From Myxococcales bacterium (lineage in GTDB: Bacteria; Myxococcota_A; Polyangia; Polyangiales; Ga0077539): 64,000 bases of DNA. Below, piece by piece: positions 44,122-52,241 of the stretch. Below the pieces are notes generated by a model, which was not told where the DNA came from, searched no databases, and saw nothing but the letters and a program-made list of their open reading frames with translations. Each line of letters starts with the position of its first letter. The stretch's first letter is position 1. The stretch is taken from positions 1 to 64,000 of the forward strand of contig JAEUKI010000035.1 of the NCBI GenBank assembly GCA_016793325.1, read 5' to 3'. The position numbers and the translations under genes were made by a program.

Positions 44122-44727
44122 ATGAATTCAAGCATCTCGCGCGCCTCGGCGCTCGTGTCGGTCGCGCTCACTGGGGCCTGCGGTGGCGTCGCGGCTCCGA
44201 CGGTGATCGGCGCGCCCGCGACCGCGCACATCGAAGAGGCCCAGTCATCAGGAGCGTCCGCGCAGGTCGCGATCAACACGCCTGCGGGGCCAACGCCGTG
44301 CGCGACGCCGTGCACAGCGTCTTTGCTCTCGGGGCTGCAAGTGTGGAACGTCACGCGCCCCGACGGCGATCAACGCGCGATCGTCGCCGCGGTCGAGCCG
44401 GGCGAGTGGCGCTATCAGCTTCGCTACCGCAACCGTCCGTTGTTCATCACGGGCGCGGTCTTCAACATCCTCGGCGCGACGGGCGCTTCGGTCTCGTCGA
44501 TCATGTTGACGGTGCGCGTTGGAGCGATCCCGATCATCGCGACGGCGTCTGCGTCGATCGTGTTCTTGTCGCTGGGCCTCGGGTTGACCCTCGGCGCGGG
44601 AACCGACTCGGCCACGCGCGTCCCTGTCGCGCAACGCGCTGCGCGCGGGCGCCCGATGCGCCCTTGGGCCATCGCGCCCATCGTCGATCCGTCGCTCTTC
44701 GGCGCGACGTACGCCGTGCGGTTCTGA
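44122..44727 (+). CDS. Putative lipoprotein with two membrane helices
   Basis: A 201-residue protein with signal SALVSVALTGAC (lipobox LTGAC). An Ala/Ser-rich linker leads to a short beta module like a PEGA domain (VAINTPAGPTPCATPCTASLL, VVEPGEWRYQLRYRNRP-type segments around residues 55-110) and two helices (ITGAVFNILGATGASVSSIML and IPIIATASASIVFLSLGLGLT). The combination of PEGA-like sequence and C-terminal helical pair resembles the larger TPR/PEGA proteins at 8.9 and 26 kb in a minimal form. Function unknown. It lies between MopE-like gene B and a Uma2-like gene. Confidence 0.62.
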   Translation: MNSSISRASALVSVALTGACGGVAAPTVIGAPATAHIEEAQSSGASAQVAINTPAGPTPCATPCTASLLSGLQVWNVTRPDGDQRAIVAAVEPGEWRYQLRYRNRPLFITGAVFNILGATGASVSSIMLTVRVGAIPIIATASASIVFLSLGLGLTLGAGTDSATRVPVAQRAARGRPMRPWAIAPIVDPSLFGATYAVRF

Positions 44728-44786
44728 CGAACCGCGGGGACGCGCGACGGTCGAAGTTCGACGTGGCGCGTGGTAGTTTTCGCTCC

Positions 44787-45554
44787 ATGAGTTCGAGCGA
44801 CTCGCACGCGCGGAGCGAAGCGTTGCCTCCTGCGCCGGACGTCTCCGGGCTCGTCACCGAGGACGACGCGCCCGTGGACAACTTTTGCTCCGAGAAGCAA
44901 CAGCGGCTCCTCACGGAATCCCTGTACAGCTCGTGGTCCGCGCCGGGCGCGACGCCGTTTCTCGCGGCAGCCAACGTCGGCGTGTACGCGTCGATCCACA
45001 AGCCGCCGGTCGTTCCAGACGTGTTGATCAGCGTCGATGTACAGCCCGCGCGCGAGTGGTGGGACAAGCACAATCGCTGCTATTTTCTCTGGGAATTCGG
45101 CAAGCCGCCGGACCTTGCGCTCGAGATTGTCTCCGATCGGGACGGGCTCGAGCTGAGCGCGAAGCTCCGCCAGTACGCTCGCATGGGCGTTCGATACTAC
45201 GTCGTGTACGACCCCGTTCGTCAGCTCTCGGACGAGGCGCTGCAGTGCTTCGCCCTGCGCGAAGGCGACTACGAACAGCTCGATCGCGCTTGGTTCGAGC
45301 GGCTCAACCTCGGCCTCGTGCTGTGGCAGGGCGAATACGAGCAGCGCGACGACCTGTGGTTGCGTTGGGTCGACGCCAGCGGCGCGACGATCCCGACAGG
45401 AGCCGAACGAGCAGCGAGCGAGAGAGCCCGCGCCGAGAGCGAGAGAGCCCGCGCCGAGGGCGAGAGAGCCCGCGCCGAGAGCGAAACGGCTCGCGCCGAG
45501 AAGCTCGCAGCGCGGCTGAGAGCGCTCGGGATCGACCCCGACCGCGAAGAGTAA
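44787..45554 (+). CDS. Uma2-family nuclease-like protein with heptad-repeat tail
   Basis: A 255-residue protein of the Uma2/DUF820 family: VVPDVLISVDV and PPDLALEIVSDRDGLELSAKLRQYARMGVRYYVVYDP supply the expected Asp and Glu-x-Val core of the PD-(D/E)xK fold. A charged coiled-coil tail (ERARAES-type heptads, four copies) ends in AARLRALGIDPD, common in this family. The second Uma2-like gene in the window (first at its left edge) but clearly different. Biochemical activity and target are not established for the family. It sits between envelope genes without an obvious operon partner. Confidence 0.85.
   Translation: MSSSDSHARSEALPPAPDVSGLVTEDDAPVDNFCSEKQQRLLTESLYSSWSAPGATPFLAAANVGVYASIHKPPVVPDVLISVDVQPAREWWDKHNRCYFLWEFGKPPDLALEIVSDRDGLELSAKLRQYARMGVRYYVVYDPVRQLSDEALQCFALREGDYEQLDRAWFERLNLGLVLWQGEYEQRDDLWLRWVDASGATIPTGAERAASERARAESERARAEGERARAESETARAEKLAARLRALGIDPDREE
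45417..45500 (+). repeat. 21-bp in-frame repeat, four copies
   Basis: Units of 21 bases start at 45417, 45438, 45459 and 45480; the first three are nearly identical, the fourth diverged. Each encodes seven residues of the coiled-coil tail of the Uma2-like protein. Because 21 is a multiple of three, gain or loss of a unit would lengthen or shorten the coil without a frameshift. Confidence 0.85.
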
Positions 45555-45658
45555 GCGAGCGAGTCTCGTGGGGGAGATCGCCGTCATCCCGTGCAATTTG
45601 CGACGGCCCGTAAACTGTGGCGCTCTCTTCCTCGTGCGACAGCCAGGAGCGAGCTCTC

Positions 45659-48600
45659 ATGCGTGATCGATCCCCAAACGAGCGCGCGGTTCGCGTGCAG
45701 CGCATCACACGTTTGGCGAGCGTCGCGTGGGTCGCCCTCGCGGCGGCGCTCTCGTCGTGTTCGCCGCCGCCCAGCGCGGACGCCAACAGCACGGACGGAT
45801 CGTTCGACGCGATCGGCGATCGACCGCTCACGGACGTGCTGCTCGGCGACAACGGGACGTGCGTGGACATGGACAACGACGGACACCCGTCGGCCGCGTG
45901 CGGAGGCGACGACTGCGACGACGACAATCCCCGCAGAAATCCCAGCGCGCGCGAGGTCTGCGACAACCTCGGCGCGGACGAGGACTGCAACCCCTGCACG
46001 GTGGCGCAGGTGCAGCCCTCGGGTCGCGGCGGGGACGGCGACATCGACGAAGACGGCTTCGCGAGCGACGCGTGCTTCAATCGCCTCGCGCCCGGCGCAG
46101 CGCGCCCTGTGTGCGCGCCCGCGTCGTTCGACGGCGGAGCTAGCGTCGATCGGGTGCGCGTGAGCGACACGGAGGTTCGAGGGACCGATTGCTCGGACAA
46201 CGCGATGACGGGCGCGGGGCGGTTTCCAGGGGCGACCGAGCAGTGCAACGGGCTCGACGACAACTGTGATGGAGCGACCGACGAAGGGGTGTCGGTCCAG
46301 TGCTTTCCGGACACGGACGGAGACGGGTTTGCGCCGGCGATGTCCGTGCAGTCTCGCGCGTGCCCGAGCTCGGACCCGGGGCGCATCATGAATTTTGGTG
46401 CGTGTCCTCCGGGCACGACCAACCGCGCGCCGACCGCGGGCGCCGCGGACTGCGCCGACGGCATGGGCGGAAACAGCCGCTACCCGGGCGCCATGGAGCG
46501 CTGCAACGGCGTCGACGACGATTGCGACGACACGATCGACGAGGACAACCCCGAGGGCGGCGCCTCGTGCACGCTCATGTCCATGGGCAGCGATCCGGGG
46601 GTCTGCCGCACCGAGGCGAGGATTCGCTGCACAAGCGGCGCGCTGCGCTGCGATCAGGCCGTTCGTCCCGGCGAGCGCCAGGAGATGTGCAACGCCATCG
46701 ACGACGACTGCGACGGGAGCTCCGATGAAAACGTGTGCGTCGATTCGACCGTCGATGCGCTCGGCAGACAGTCCGCGCCGACCGGCTACGGGACGTGCGC
46801 GGGCGGGACGGTGTGTCAGGTCGCGACGTGCGCGGATTTTCGCGGCAGCTGCGACGGAAACCCCAGCAACGGCTGCGAGGTGGACCTACGCACGAGCGGC
46901 GCGCACTGCGGCGAGTGCGGCATGGTGTGTCGCCTCGGCTCGAGCTGCGCGGGAGCGCTCTGCGATCGACCCGAGGTCGTCTCGATCGCTTCGGGGCCAG
47001 GAACGCAAACGACCTGCGCCGTGCTGAGCAACGGCCGCGTCGCGTGCTGGGGCCCCAACGACACGTGGCTGATGGACATGTCGAATCTGCCGAGCGCCAC
47101 GGCGTCCTTGATCGCGGGGATCACGGACGCTGTGGAGGTCGCCGTCGGCGGCATTCACGCGTGCGCGCGCAGGAGCACGGGCGCGGTCGTGTGCTGGGGC
47201 AGCAACGCGAGCGGACGACTGGGCAACGGGGTTCCGGGCCCGAGCGTGGCGCCCGTCGCGGTCAGCGGACTCACGGACGCTGTCGAGATCGACGCGGGCC
47301 GCAATCACACGTGCGCGCGCAGGAGCACGGGCGCGGTCGTGTGCTGGGGCAACAACGCGAACGGGCAGCTCGGGGACGGGTCGATGATGGATCGCGCTGT
47401 TCCCGCCGCGGTCAGCGGGCTCTCGGACGCGACGGACATCGAGCTCGGCGCGCTGCACTCGTGCGCGATCCGCGCGACGGGCGTCGCGGTCTGCTGGGGC
47501 AACAACGGGTCCGGGCAGCTCGGCGACAACACCATGACGAGCCGCGCAGCGCCGGTCGAAGCGCGCTCGATCGGGTCCGTTCGCTCGCTCGCCGCGGGCG
47601 CGAACCACACGTGCGCCCGCGTCGGAGGCGACGCGATCTACTGCTGGGGCAACAGCTCGGTCGGGCAGCACGGCAACGGGAGCACGACCGACCGGCTCGT
47701 GCCCACGTCCACGGGCAGAAGCGCGCCGTCGATCACAGCGGGACTTGATTTCATGTGCGAGATCCGCGCAGGAGGGGTCGTCGCGTGCTGGGGCGCCAAC
47801 AGCTCGCTGCAGCTCGGCGTGACGACGACCGGAGCGTTCAGCGCGAGCGCCATCGTCGCGCCGAGCGTCGTCAACGCCCAGCAACTCGCGCTCGGATCGA
47901 GCCACGCCTGCCTTCGATCTGCAGCCGGTCACGTCGCGTGCTGGGGCAACGCGAACGCGCTCGGCGCGGGGGCGGGCGCGAACTCTCTCGTTCCGCTCGG
48001 GGTGATCGGCACCAACGAGGTGGTCGCGGTCGCGACGGGCGCGACGCACACGTGCGCGCGACGGGGCAACGGACAGCTTTTGTGTTGGGGCGCCAACAAC
48101 GCCGGCCAGCTCGGAGACGCCACCACGGTGCAGCGAACGACGCCCGTGTTGTCCGCGGGCGCCCTGCGCGCGGTGGAGGTCTCTGCGGGAGACTCGTTTA
48201 CGTGCGCGACCGACGCGAGCGGCGCCGTGCACTGCTGGGGAAGCAACACGGTCGGGCAGCTCGGCGACGGGACCACGACGAGCCGCGGCGCTCCTGCGAT
48301 GATCGCGGGGCTCGCGAACGTCACGCAGCTCTCGAGCGCTGGAGACCACACGTGCGCGCGGCGCTCGGCGGGAGACGTCCTCTGCTGGGGCGGCAACAAC
48401 GCCGGTCAATTGGGCGATGGAACCACGATGAATCGTAGCGCTCCGACGGCGGTCGCCGGGCTCACGGGCGTCGCCGAAGTGAGCGTGGGCGTGGGACACG
48501 CGTGCGCGCGAACCGCGCGTGGACAAGTGTACTGCTGGGGACGCAACGCGGACGGGCAGCTCGGCGATCGCACGACCGTGGACCGACTGACGCCCGTGCT

Positions 48601-49093
48601 GGTGACCGGCGTGGACACAGCGGTCGGCGTCGCCGTGGGCGCGCGGCACACGTGCGTTCGAACGTTGACGAGGCAGGTGCTCTGCTGGGGCGCCAATGAC
48701 CAAGGACAGCTCGGCAACGGGATGAGGCCGACGGCGAGCCTCGTTCCTTCGGCGGTGACGACGTTGACCAACGTTGTCGAGCTGGCCTCGGGCAACAACA
48801 CGACCTGCGCGCGGCTCAGCAACAACGAGGTCGCGTGCTGGGGCGACAACAACGGAACACAAGCTGGAAACGGCACGCCCAACCCCATCGCGGACGCGAG
48901 CGGGCGCGTCGTGCAGCCCGCGACCCCCGCGAACATCACGGCGCGCTCGCTCGCGATGAGCGCCGAGCACAGCTGCGCGCGCACGCTGTCTGGCACAGTG
49001 CGCTGCTGGGGAGCCGCGAGCAACGGGCAGCTCGGCACGGGCTTCACGAACACGTCGCGCTTCAGCGTCGCCGTCGTCGGCCTCACGGACTGA
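45659..49093 (+). CDS. MopE-like/RCC1 fusion lipoprotein C
   Basis: A 1144-residue lipoprotein (ALAAALSSC, lipobox Cys at about 35; AGGAG nine bases before the ATG). The N-terminal third carries the family block VDMDNDGHPSAACGGDDCDDDN and units CNGLDDNCDGATDE, CNGVDDDCDDTIDE and CNAIDDDCDGSSDE, then a CGECGMVCRLGSSC module. From about residue 440 to the end are about thirteen RCC1 units (HACARRSTGAVVCWGSN type), enough for nearly two propellers. Metal-binding head plus propeller suggests a large surface adhesin or receptor. No GGACG-N4-CGTCC site precedes it, unlike A, B and D. Confidence 0.88.
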   Translation: MRDRSPNERAVRVQRITRLASVAWVALAAALSSCSPPPSADANSTDGSFDAIGDRPLTDVLLGDNGTCVDMDNDGHPSAACGGDDCDDDNPRRNPSAREVCDNLGADEDCNPCTVAQVQPSGRGGDGDIDEDGFASDACFNRLAPGAARPVCAPASFDGGASVDRVRVSDTEVRGTDCSDNAMTGAGRFPGATEQCNGLDDNCDGATDEGVSVQCFPDTDGDGFAPAMSVQSRACPSSDPGRIMNFGACPPGTTNRAPTAGAADCADGMGGNSRYPGAMERCNGVDDDCDDTIDEDNPEGGASCTLMSMGSDPGVCRTEARIRCTSGALRCDQAVRPGERQEMCNAIDDDCDGSSDENVCVDSTVDALGRQSAPTGYGTCAGGTVCQVATCADFRGSCDGNPSNGCEVDLRTSGAHCGECGMVCRLGSSCAGALCDRPEVVSIASGPGTQTTCAVLSNGRVACWGPNDTWLMDMSNLPSATASLIAGITDAVEVAVGGIHACARRSTGAVVCWGSNASGRLGNGVPGPSVAPVAVSGLTDAVEIDAGRNHTCARRSTGAVVCWGNNANGQLGDGSMMDRAVPAAVSGLSDATDIELGALHSCAIRATGVAVCWGNNGSGQLGDNTMTSRAAPVEARSIGSVRSLAAGANHTCARVGGDAIYCWGNSSVGQHGNGSTTDRLVPTSTGRSAPSITAGLDFMCEIRAGGVVACWGANSSLQLGVTTTGAFSASAIVAPSVVNAQQLALGSSHACLRSAAGHVACWGNANALGAGAGANSLVPLGVIGTNEVVAVATGATHTCARRGNGQLLCWGANNAGQLGDATTVQRTTPVLSAGALRAVEVSAGDSFTCATDASGAVHCWGSNTVGQLGDGTTTSRGAPAMIAGLANVTQLSSAGDHTCARRSAGDVLCWGGNNAGQLGDGTTMNRSAPTAVAGLTGVAEVSVGVGHACARTARGQVYCWGRNADGQLGDRTTVDRLTPVLVTGVDTAVGVAVGARHTCVRTLTRQVLCWGANDQGQLGNGMRPTASLVPSAVTTLTNVVELASGNNTTCARLSNNEVACWGDNNGTQAGNGTPNPIADASGRVVQPATPANITARSLAMSAEHSCARTLSGTVRCWGAASNGQLGTGFTNTSRFSVAVVGLTD

Positions 49094-49098
49094 TCGCG

Positions 49099-49989
49099 CT
49101 ACGACGCGCCCGCGGTGCTCGGGGGCGTCGCTTGTCGGGTCATCACGCTGCGGACCTCGGTGACGAGGGCGTCGAGGTCGCGCACCGATACCCCTGTTTT
49201 CAAGAGCTCGTCGAGCGCGGGCTCGTCGACCGCAGCGAAGAACAAGCACTCATCGGCGTTGCGCGGCGCGAGCGTCGCGCGCGAGCCGCGGACGTCACGG
49301 CCGCGGAGCGCCAGCGAATTCTCGACGACGCCGTTCGCGCGAAAGGCGACGTACTTCGCGGGGTCGTCCCACACTTTCAAGAGCTCGAAGAAGTCTTCGG
49401 TCGAGACCTCCACCCAGAGGCCCACGCGAAGCTCCGCGCCGTCGCTCACGGGGATCGCGAAGAGCGCCCGAACGAAGAGGCGGTGGCCGCACTCGGCGAA
49501 GTTCAACTGGTTACGTGGCGAGCGCTCTTTGGGCGGCTGGCTCCAGACGCAGTCGGGCGCTTTGAAGCTGAAATCTCGGCCCATTTCGGGGTCGAGGTGC
49601 GCGCCGATCGAAGGGTGATGGCGGATCACGAGGTCGTGCGCGGCGAAGAGCGCTTCTTTGAGCGCGGGCTTCGCGAGGACGTCAGCCCGGAGCATCGCCG
49701 CGCTCGCGTCGCTCGCGAACGGAACGACCCCGCGCAGCGGGCTGATCGCGAGGTCCACGGTCTGCGAGTTGACGTTCTTTTCTTGAATCCATGTGCGCGT
49801 GAGCGCCCAGCGTCCCGCCTCGACTTCGAGCGCCATCCACCAGAAGCGCGTGTCCTTGTGCGCCGTGGGGATCGCGATGAAGCGCCGCTCGCCCTCGCTC
49901 GTGCGGACGCTCCCTCGCGTCACGAGCCAGCGATGGCCGCAGCCACAATCGCAGAGAAGTTCGTCCCTCGAGGTCTCGGTCACTGACAT
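49099..49989 (-). CDS. DUF2199-like protein
   Basis: A 296-residue soluble protein. The C-terminal half resembles DUF2199 proteins: LFVRALFAIPVSDGAELRVGLWVEVSTEDFFELLKVWDDP. The N-terminus has a CDCGCGHRW Cys/His cluster followed by a strand-rich part (RFIAIPTAHKDTRFWWMALEVEAGRWALTRTW). The middle has NFAECGHRL, so two Cys/His groups might bind zinc. Family function is unknown. ATG 49989 was chosen because the Cys cluster follows it; an upstream GTG at 50061 adds Arg-rich sequence. Convergent with the MopE/RCC1 gene, 5 bp apart. Confidence 0.65.
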   Translation of the reverse strand: MSVTETSRDELLCDCGCGHRWLVTRGSVRTSEGERRFIAIPTAHKDTRFWWMALEVEAGRWALTRTWIQEKNVNSQTVDLAISPLRGVVPFASDASAAMLRADVLAKPALKEALFAAHDLVIRHHPSIGAHLDPEMGRDFSFKAPDCVWSQPPKERSPRNQLNFAECGHRLFVRALFAIPVSDGAELRVGLWVEVSTEDFFELLKVWDDPAKYVAFRANGVVENSLALRGRDVRGSRATLAPRNADECLFFAAVDEPALDELLKTGVSVRDLDALVTEVRSVMTRQATPPSTAGAS

Positions 49990-50177
49990 CGCGCTGAGAC
50001 CATACCGAAGGAAGGCGAGCCCCCGCGAGGCGACGCGCGACGAGCGGACATTCAATGTCACACCCTTCAGCGATCCCCATCATCGGCGCGGGCAGCCGAC
50101 GATCGCGGGCGTTGGATCGACGGCTCCGCGGCTCGCCACGGAGGCGCTGCGAGGGGGCAAAGTTGCCCGCTGGGAAC

Positions 50178-50191
50178 GGACGGATCCGTCC
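50178..50191. promoter_or_regulatory. Candidate operator GGACG-N4-CGTCC
   Basis: GGACGGATCCGTCC, the centre of a perfect 18-bp palindrome (50176-50193). It is 93 bp upstream of MopE-like gene D and about 190 bp upstream of the divergent DUF2199-like gene. It is one of two sites in which the four-base centre is also self-complementary, the other being 36560. Confidence 0.58.
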
Positions 50192-50270
50192 GTCGTTTCT
50201 CGCGTAATTTGCAGGCTATTGCGCGGATTTTCGGCGCGTGGTCCGGTGTCCTCGAGGAGAGCTTCAAACG

Positions 50271-52178
50271 ATGCTTCGAAGCAGTCACTGGCGCGTGCTC
50301 GTCGGCCTGTCGCTTCTCTCGGCGTGCACTGCGCCAGCGACCCCGCCGGCCGATGCCCCCACAACAGACGCTGTTCGCGACGCTGCGCTGAGCGACGCGT
50401 CGCTGTTCGACGGCGGGACGTGCGTCGACATGGACAACGACGGGCACCCGTCGGCGGCGTGCGGAGGAGACGACTGCGACGACAACAACGCCCGCAGAAG
50501 TCCCAGCGCTCGCGAGATCTGCGACTCGATGGGCACCGACGAAGACTGCAACCCGTGCACGGTGGGTGAAGTCTCACCGGGCGGCGTCGGCGGTGACGGC
50601 GATCGAGACGAAGACGGCTTTCCGAGCAGGACGTGCTTCAACGTGGTGATGGGCGCGCGGCCGATGTGCGCGCCGCTCGTCGTGGGTGACGCAGGGGACG
50701 ACGCGGGGTCGTTCGAGCGACTGACGGTGAGCGACACCGAAGTGCGCGGACGCGACTGCGACGACACGACGCGCACTCGAAGCCCTGCGGTGTCCGAGCG
50801 CTGCGACGAGCGGCTCGTCGACGAAAACTGCAACGGCACGGTCAACGAAGGGTGCGAGTGCCCCACCGAAGCCGACCCGAGCATCTCGCGGCGTTGTGCC
50901 GGCGCGATGGGCGAGTGCGCCCGCGGAACGCAAGACTGCGTCGACGGTCGCTGGTCGATGTGCTCGATCGCTCCCGTGATGACCGAGCTGTGCGACGGGC
51001 GCGACGACAACTGCGACGGGACCGTGGACGAAGGGCTGCGGCTCGACTGCTATCGCGACGTCGACGGCGATGGACTCGCGGCCTCGGGCGCGACTCCAAC
51101 GCAAGAGTGCGGCGTTCGAAACATGGCGGGCATGCTCGAGTGCCCGGCGGGATTCACTCCCACAGCGCCGACGACCGCGAGCGTCACGGACTGCGACGAC
51201 TCGCTCGCGACCGGACTGCGACGGTCTCCGAGAAACGCCGAAGTCCCGTGCAATATGATCGACGACGACTGCAACGCGATCACCACGGACTCGTGTCCGG
51301 GAGGACAGGCCTGCGGGTCGGGCGGCGCGTGCGCGTGCCCATCGGGCCAGCAGTTTTGCGGCGGGCGTTGTCAGACCGCGGGCGCGTGTACGCGAACAAA
51401 CGGCGCGTGCACCAACACCGGGACGTGGGTGTGCCCAGCGAGCGGCACGGTGTCGTGCTCGGCGACGACGCCCACGATTTCAACAGAGATCCCCTGCAAC
51501 GGCCGCGACGAGAACTGCAACGGGATGGGCGACGACAGCGCGTGCCCCGTGAGCGGACAGAGCTGCAGCGGCGGCGCGTGCAACTGCCCGAGTGGACAGG
51601 CTGCTTGCGGGTCGCGCTGCCAACCAGTCGGCGGATGCACGGCGTACGCTGGACAGACGTACTGCCAGTTCACGGGGACGCTCACGTGCAACGCTGGCTC
51701 GAGCACGACAGAGTGTCGCGGGACCGTGCCCACGCGGCCGTCGTCGATCTTCTACTACGGATCGAACAGCGCACTCTCGCACCAGTGCGGCGCGGCGGGA
51801 GGAAGCGGGATTCCTGCGCAAGAGTGGCGGATGACGTCGCCGACCACGACGGGATGCTACGCGGTCTACGGGCCGTACATCGGTCTGCCCCGAGGCAACT
51901 ACCGAATGGAGGTGCGTCTCTCGAGATCGCTATCCCCAGGAGCGGCCAACGCCACGGGACTGATCGACGTGTACGCGGGCGGCAGGACGCTCGGGAGTCA
52001 GGCCCTCTCGACGTCAGGGTGGCTTGGCGCAAACGCGACAATGGCCATCTCGTTTTCGGTGACTCGGGAGTGCGAAACGGGCGTGGAATTTCGGGTTCGG
52101 GTGGACACGCTATCGTTTTCGGGCTTCGGCGGAACCGGGTTCTTCTCGATCCAGGCGATTCAAATCTTCGGGGTCTGA
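50271..52178 (+). CDS. MopE-like metal-binding lipoprotein D
   Basis: A 635-residue lipoprotein (LSLLSAC, Cys about 19). The shared block VDMDNDGHPSAACGGDDCDD is followed by NNARRSPSAREICD and units CDGRDDNCDGTVDEG, CNMIDDDCNAITTD and CNGRDENCNGMGDD, with CPSGQxxCGxRC modules as in B. The C-terminal 160 residues (YRMEVRLSRSLSPGAANATGLIDVYAGGRTLGSQ) look like a beta-sandwich, possibly carbohydrate-binding, different from those of A and B. Exported and probably surface-displayed. An operator-like palindrome precedes it. Confidence 0.88.
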   Translation: MLRSSHWRVLVGLSLLSACTAPATPPADAPTTDAVRDAALSDASLFDGGTCVDMDNDGHPSAACGGDDCDDNNARRSPSAREICDSMGTDEDCNPCTVGEVSPGGVGGDGDRDEDGFPSRTCFNVVMGARPMCAPLVVGDAGDDAGSFERLTVSDTEVRGRDCDDTTRTRSPAVSERCDERLVDENCNGTVNEGCECPTEADPSISRRCAGAMGECARGTQDCVDGRWSMCSIAPVMTELCDGRDDNCDGTVDEGLRLDCYRDVDGDGLAASGATPTQECGVRNMAGMLECPAGFTPTAPTTASVTDCDDSLATGLRRSPRNAEVPCNMIDDDCNAITTDSCPGGQACGSGGACACPSGQQFCGGRCQTAGACTRTNGACTNTGTWVCPASGTVSCSATTPTISTEIPCNGRDENCNGMGDDSACPVSGQSCSGGACNCPSGQAACGSRCQPVGGCTAYAGQTYCQFTGTLTCNAGSSTTECRGTVPTRPSSIFYYGSNSALSHQCGAAGGSGIPAQEWRMTSPTTTGCYAVYGPYIGLPRGNYRMEVRLSRSLSPGAANATGLIDVYAGGRTLGSQALSTSGWLGANATMAISFSVTRECETGVEFRVRVDTLSFSGFGGTGFFSIQAIQIFGV

Positions 52179-52241
52179 CCGCTCGATGGGCTGGCGGACG
52201 TCGGCGAGGTATCCGGCGCCACTCTGCGGGGCGGGGTGCGC

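Noticed and set aside
46886..49249. Long minus-strand open frame opposite the MopE/RCC1 gene
   Set aside because: Arg-rich, repetitive translation produced by the RCC1 repeats read backwards; no signal, domain or ribosome site.
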